The position numbers and the translations under genes are program-made. A stretch of 24,461 nucleotides of DNA from UBA288 sp050178135 (GTDB lineage Archaea; Halobacteriota; Methanomicrobia; Methanomicrobiales; Methanospirillaceae), in the NCBI GenBank assembly GCA_050178135.1, contig JBFXGJ010000030.1, forward strand, positions 1 to 24,461, given 5' to 3'. Below, one piece after another: positions 22,701 to 24,461 of the stretch (position 1 is the stretch's first letter; each line of letters opens with the position of its first letter). The notes under the pieces were generated by a model. It searched no databases. It worked only from the letters and a program-made list of their open reading frames with translations, and was not told where the DNA came from.

Positions 22701-22708
22701 ATATAAAC
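22701..22708 (-). promoter_or_regulatory. TATA box of the membrane kinase gene
   Basis: The minus strand reads GTTTATAT, 37 bases before the ATG at 22664, giving a predicted leader of about 10 bases that contains GTGA. The kinase is therefore probably transcribed separately from the methyltransferase gene upstream. Confidence 0.55.
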
Positions 22709-22742
22709 CGACCTGCGGGGGGAGGCGAATGTCCCCGCTCCT

Positions 22743-23645
22743 TTACGCCCGGGGTTTCTGCCACCAGACCCGGGCGTAGCGGGACGGGTGGCTGAGCACG
22801 ATCTCCCCCCCCGCTCCGGGCCGGGCGAGCCCCTCGAGATAGGTCCGCAGGAGGCTCCGCCCGCGCTCGTCCTCGATGCTGAAGTGGGGCGAGAAGTGCC
22901 CGAGGGCCTCGTCCATCGTGGCGAACCGGTAGGTCCGCTCGAACTCGAGCACCTCGGCCCGGGGGAGGAACCCGAGCTGCACCAGTATGAGGAAGAGGAG
23001 GTCCGCCCGGGGCCGGCCCCGATACGGGCCGCCGTGGAGCTCAGGCCAGAGCGCCTCCGAGGCGAGGTCGTAGAAGGACGGGTCGAGGAACCAGTAGAGC
23101 GCGACCATGCCCCCCGGGGCCGTGACCGCGTCCATCTTCAGCAGCGCCTCGTCGATCGCCTCCATGGTGACGGAGAACGACGCGATCACGATCTCGTACG
23201 GGGGATCCAGGTCGATGGAAGGGTCAATCTCCTCCCAGCGCTTCTGGACGATCCGGACATTCTCGATCCCGTCTCGTGCCAGGTGTTCGGCGAGGACGGC
23301 CGTCATCCCCTCCGCCGGCTCGACGGCGACGACCTCGCGAACCCGGCGTGCGATCGGGAGGGCGAGCGTCCCGGGCCCGGAGCCGATATCGAGTACCCGG
23401 GCGGTGGGCGAGAGTGGGAGGCCTGCGATCGTCTCGGCCACCCGCGGGCCGTACTCGTCGCGGGAGGAGGTGTCGTAGCGCCGGGCGTTCTCCTCCCGGC
23501 TCCAGACGTGCCGACCGTCCCTGTAGTTGCGCGAGGAGTGCTGGCGCCTCTGTCGGCAGCGCCAGGCCTCCACCCAGTCGATTCCGTCCCCGGGGCAGTC
23601 CCCGCCTGTCATGGATGCTCGTGGGCGCTGTGACTCCTTATGCAT
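22743..23645 (-). CDS. Class I S-adenosylmethionine-dependent methyltransferase
   Basis: 300 residues. A Rossmann-like methyltransferase domain begins near residue 82: motif I is VLDIGSGPGTLALPIA (84-99), the acidic cofactor residue is Glu109 in VVAVEPAEGM, and the later strand is YEIVIASFSVT with APGGMVALYWF. The N-terminal IDWVEAWRCRQRR and the C-terminal SRYARVWWQKPRA are features I associate with small-molecule or cofactor methyltransferases of methanogens, but the substrate cannot be told. Start ATG 23645 is the longest; ATG 23612 (residue 12, MTGGDCPGDG) is equally plausible since neither has a good ribosome site. The gene diverges from the GerW-like gene across an AT-rich promoter region and is followed by the membrane kinase gene, which has its own TATA box. 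Confidence 0.82.
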   Translation of the reverse strand: MHKESQRPRASMTGGDCPGDGIDWVEAWRCRQRRQHSSRNYRDGRHVWSREENARRYDTSSRDEYGPRVAETIAGLPLSPTARVLDIGSGPGTLALPIARRVREVVAVEPAEGMTAVLAEHLARDGIENVRIVQKRWEEIDPSIDLDPPYEIVIASFSVTMEAIDEALLKMDAVTAPGGMVALYWFLDPSFYDLASEALWPELHGGPYRGRPRADLLFLILVQLGFLPRAEVLEFERTYRFATMDEALGHFSPHFSIEDERGRSLLRTYLEGLARPGAGGEIVLSHPSRYARVWWQKPRA

Positions 23646-23716
23646 TCGCCTTGCTGGCGGGCTCTGATTGGCCTCTCGAGGGACGCAGGGCCGCGAGACT
23701 CCGGGGGGCAGTACGA

Positions 23717-23732
23717 ATTTTATTTATATTAT
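23717..23732. promoter_or_regulatory. Shared AT-rich promoter between the methyltransferase and GerW-like genes
   Basis: ATTTTATTTATATTAT stands out in GC-rich sequence. On the plus strand TTTATATT lies about 31-38 bases before the GerW-like ATG at 23761, whose GAGGTT ribosome site is at 23748-23753. On the minus strand TATAAATAAA could serve the methyltransferase gene. Confidence 0.5.
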
Positions 23733-23760
23733 CATGCCGTCTATTGGACGAGGTTCACAC

Positions 23761-24207
23761 ATGACTGGTGAAGAGATGATTCGCACGGCCGTCCTCGAAC
23801 TCGAACGGCTGATCTCGACGAAGAACGTGGTCGGCGAACCGATCGTGATGGGTGACCGGGTGATGGTCCCGATCTCTGGATACGGCTTCGGCTTCGGCGG
23901 GGGCGCCGGTCACGGCATGGCCGGAGAGGGCCATGAGGGCGCCGGCGGCGACGGATCGGCGGTCGGGGCGGCCGCGGGCGTCAACCCGATCGCAGTCGTG
24001 GTTCTGGACGGGACGGTCGCCGGCCCGACAGGGGTGCAGGTCCACCTCCTCAAGAAGAAGTCCGAGCTGTCCGAGGTCGTCGGGACGCTCTCTTCGTCGC
24101 TCGTGCCCCAGGTGATCGATGCGATCACGTCGAAGCGGAACACGGTTACCTCCTCCCCGGTCGCCAGGTTCGAAGAGGAGATCGAACCACCATCCTCCGA
24201 GTCCTGA
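23761..24207 (+). CDS. GerW/YtfJ-family protein
   Basis: 148 residues. The family name comes from Bacillus YtfJ (GerW), a spore protein, but homologues occur in many non-sporulating bacteria and archaea and their role there is unknown. The family pattern is clear: STKNVVGEPIVMGDRVMVPI (19-38), the glycine-rich GYGFGFGGGAGHG (40-52), a further Gly/Ala linker to about residue 73, then GVNPIAVVVLDGTVAGPTGVQVHLL (73-97), and an acidic C terminus. No signal or membrane segment is present. ATG 23761 with GAGGTT ahead is preferred over upstream in-frame starts. The next gene begins like a DUF2953 membrane protein, the same neighbour that YtfJ has in Bacillus (YtfI), so the two probably form a pair. 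Confidence 0.88.
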   Translation: MTGEEMIRTAVLELERLISTKNVVGEPIVMGDRVMVPISGYGFGFGGGAGHGMAGEGHEGAGGDGSAVGAAAGVNPIAVVVLDGTVAGPTGVQVHLLKKKSELSEVVGTLSSSLVPQVIDAITSKRNTVTSSPVARFEEEIEPPSSES

Positions 24208-24243
24208 ACCCCGATCCCCCTCCAATACTTCTCTTTCCGACTC

Positions 24244-24461
24244 ATGCCGGTCCTGCTGACGTTCGCGGTCCTTGTCGTGGTCCTCGTCGTCGTCGCCCTC
24301 CTGTACCTGACCTTCGTCCCGATCGTGGTGACGGCCCGGTCCGTCCCGAAACAGGCGGCGGCCGAGGTGACCTGGGGGCTCGTCGGCGCCCGCTTCCGGC
24401 AGGAGGACGGGCAGCGCCGGCTCGAGGTCTGCCTCCCGGGCTTTGCCATTCCCCTCCCGGT
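24244..24461 (+). CDS. DUF2953-like membrane-anchored protein, N-terminal part (runs off window)
   Basis: An open frame from ATG 24244 to the window end, 72 residues. Residues 1-30 are one long hydrophobic segment rich in Val and Leu, followed by a soluble part starting VTARSVPKQAAAEVTWGLVGARF. A single N-terminal membrane anchor followed by a beta-strand like WGL segment is what DUF2953 proteins show, and their gene regularly accompanies gerW/ytfJ. The name depends as much on the neighbour as on the short sequence seen. It starts 36 bases after the GerW-like gene without a clear ribosome site. Confidence 0.6.
   Translation, partial: MPVLLTFAVLVVVLVVVALLYLTFVPIVVTARSVPKQAAAEVTWGLVGARFRQEDGQRRLEVCLPGFAIPLP

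Overview
This window looks like a chromosomal segment of a GC-rich euryarchaeal methanogen, most probably of the Methanomicrobiales. The reasons are archaeal information-processing genes (Orc1/Cdc6, Hel308, Cgi121, Rio1, a Pno1-like KH protein, Tsr3, a short archaeal TyrRS), an archaeal type GAPDH, very large PAS/GAF histidine kinases with an ITRHD-type phosphoacceptor box, TATA-type promoters and GGTGA/GGAGG ribosome sites. The genus cannot be fixed by eye.

Layout. 1-1706 (minus): an ammonium transporter followed by a tiny Ser/Gly-rich lipoprotein and an integral membrane protein cut by the window edge. 1927-2382 (plus): a ferritin-like di-iron protein. 2384-3223 (minus): a fusion of a TudS-like desulfidase domain with a nucleoside 2-deoxyribosyltransferase. 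3253-3759 (plus): Tsr3. 3848-4947 (plus): a 25-codon basic ORF overlapping gap. 5043-9011 (minus): a cytoplasmic REC-PASx5-GAF-PAS histidine kinase. 9151-11442 (plus): tyrS, rio1 and a KH protein. 11563-14279 (plus): hel308 and cgi121. 14392-14898 (minus): moaB.

14899-15953 is about 1 kb without a credible gene and has the architecture of a chromosomal replication origin. Four near-identical origin recognition boxes (ORBs) lie in divergent orientation around an AT-rich, T-tract-rich core. A strong G-quadruplex motif and a perfect hairpin lie between the left ORB and the core. The origin abuts orc1/cdc6 (15954-17252), which is followed by an Lrp/AsnC regulator and a class I aminotransferase in a tightly packed plus-strand run. 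Two further ORB-like elements lie in the hel308 leader.

19030-23645 (minus) holds a receiver-only response regulator, a membrane CHASE4-HAMP-PASx4 histidine kinase whose ATPase domain is separated by one in-frame TAG, and a SAM-dependent methyltransferase. 23761 to the end (plus) holds a GerW/YtfJ-family protein followed by the start of a DUF2953-like membrane protein.

How the genes relate: Cdc6, the origin and Hel308 concern replication and fork repair. Tsr3, Rio1 and the KH protein concern small-subunit rRNA maturation. Cgi121 and TyrRS concern tRNA function. The two kinases and the receiver protein are signalling components. The most notable points are the complete origin, the ORB-like elements before hel308, the TudS-NDT fusion, the His-to-Glu change in the Amt pore, and the nonsense codon in the second kinase.
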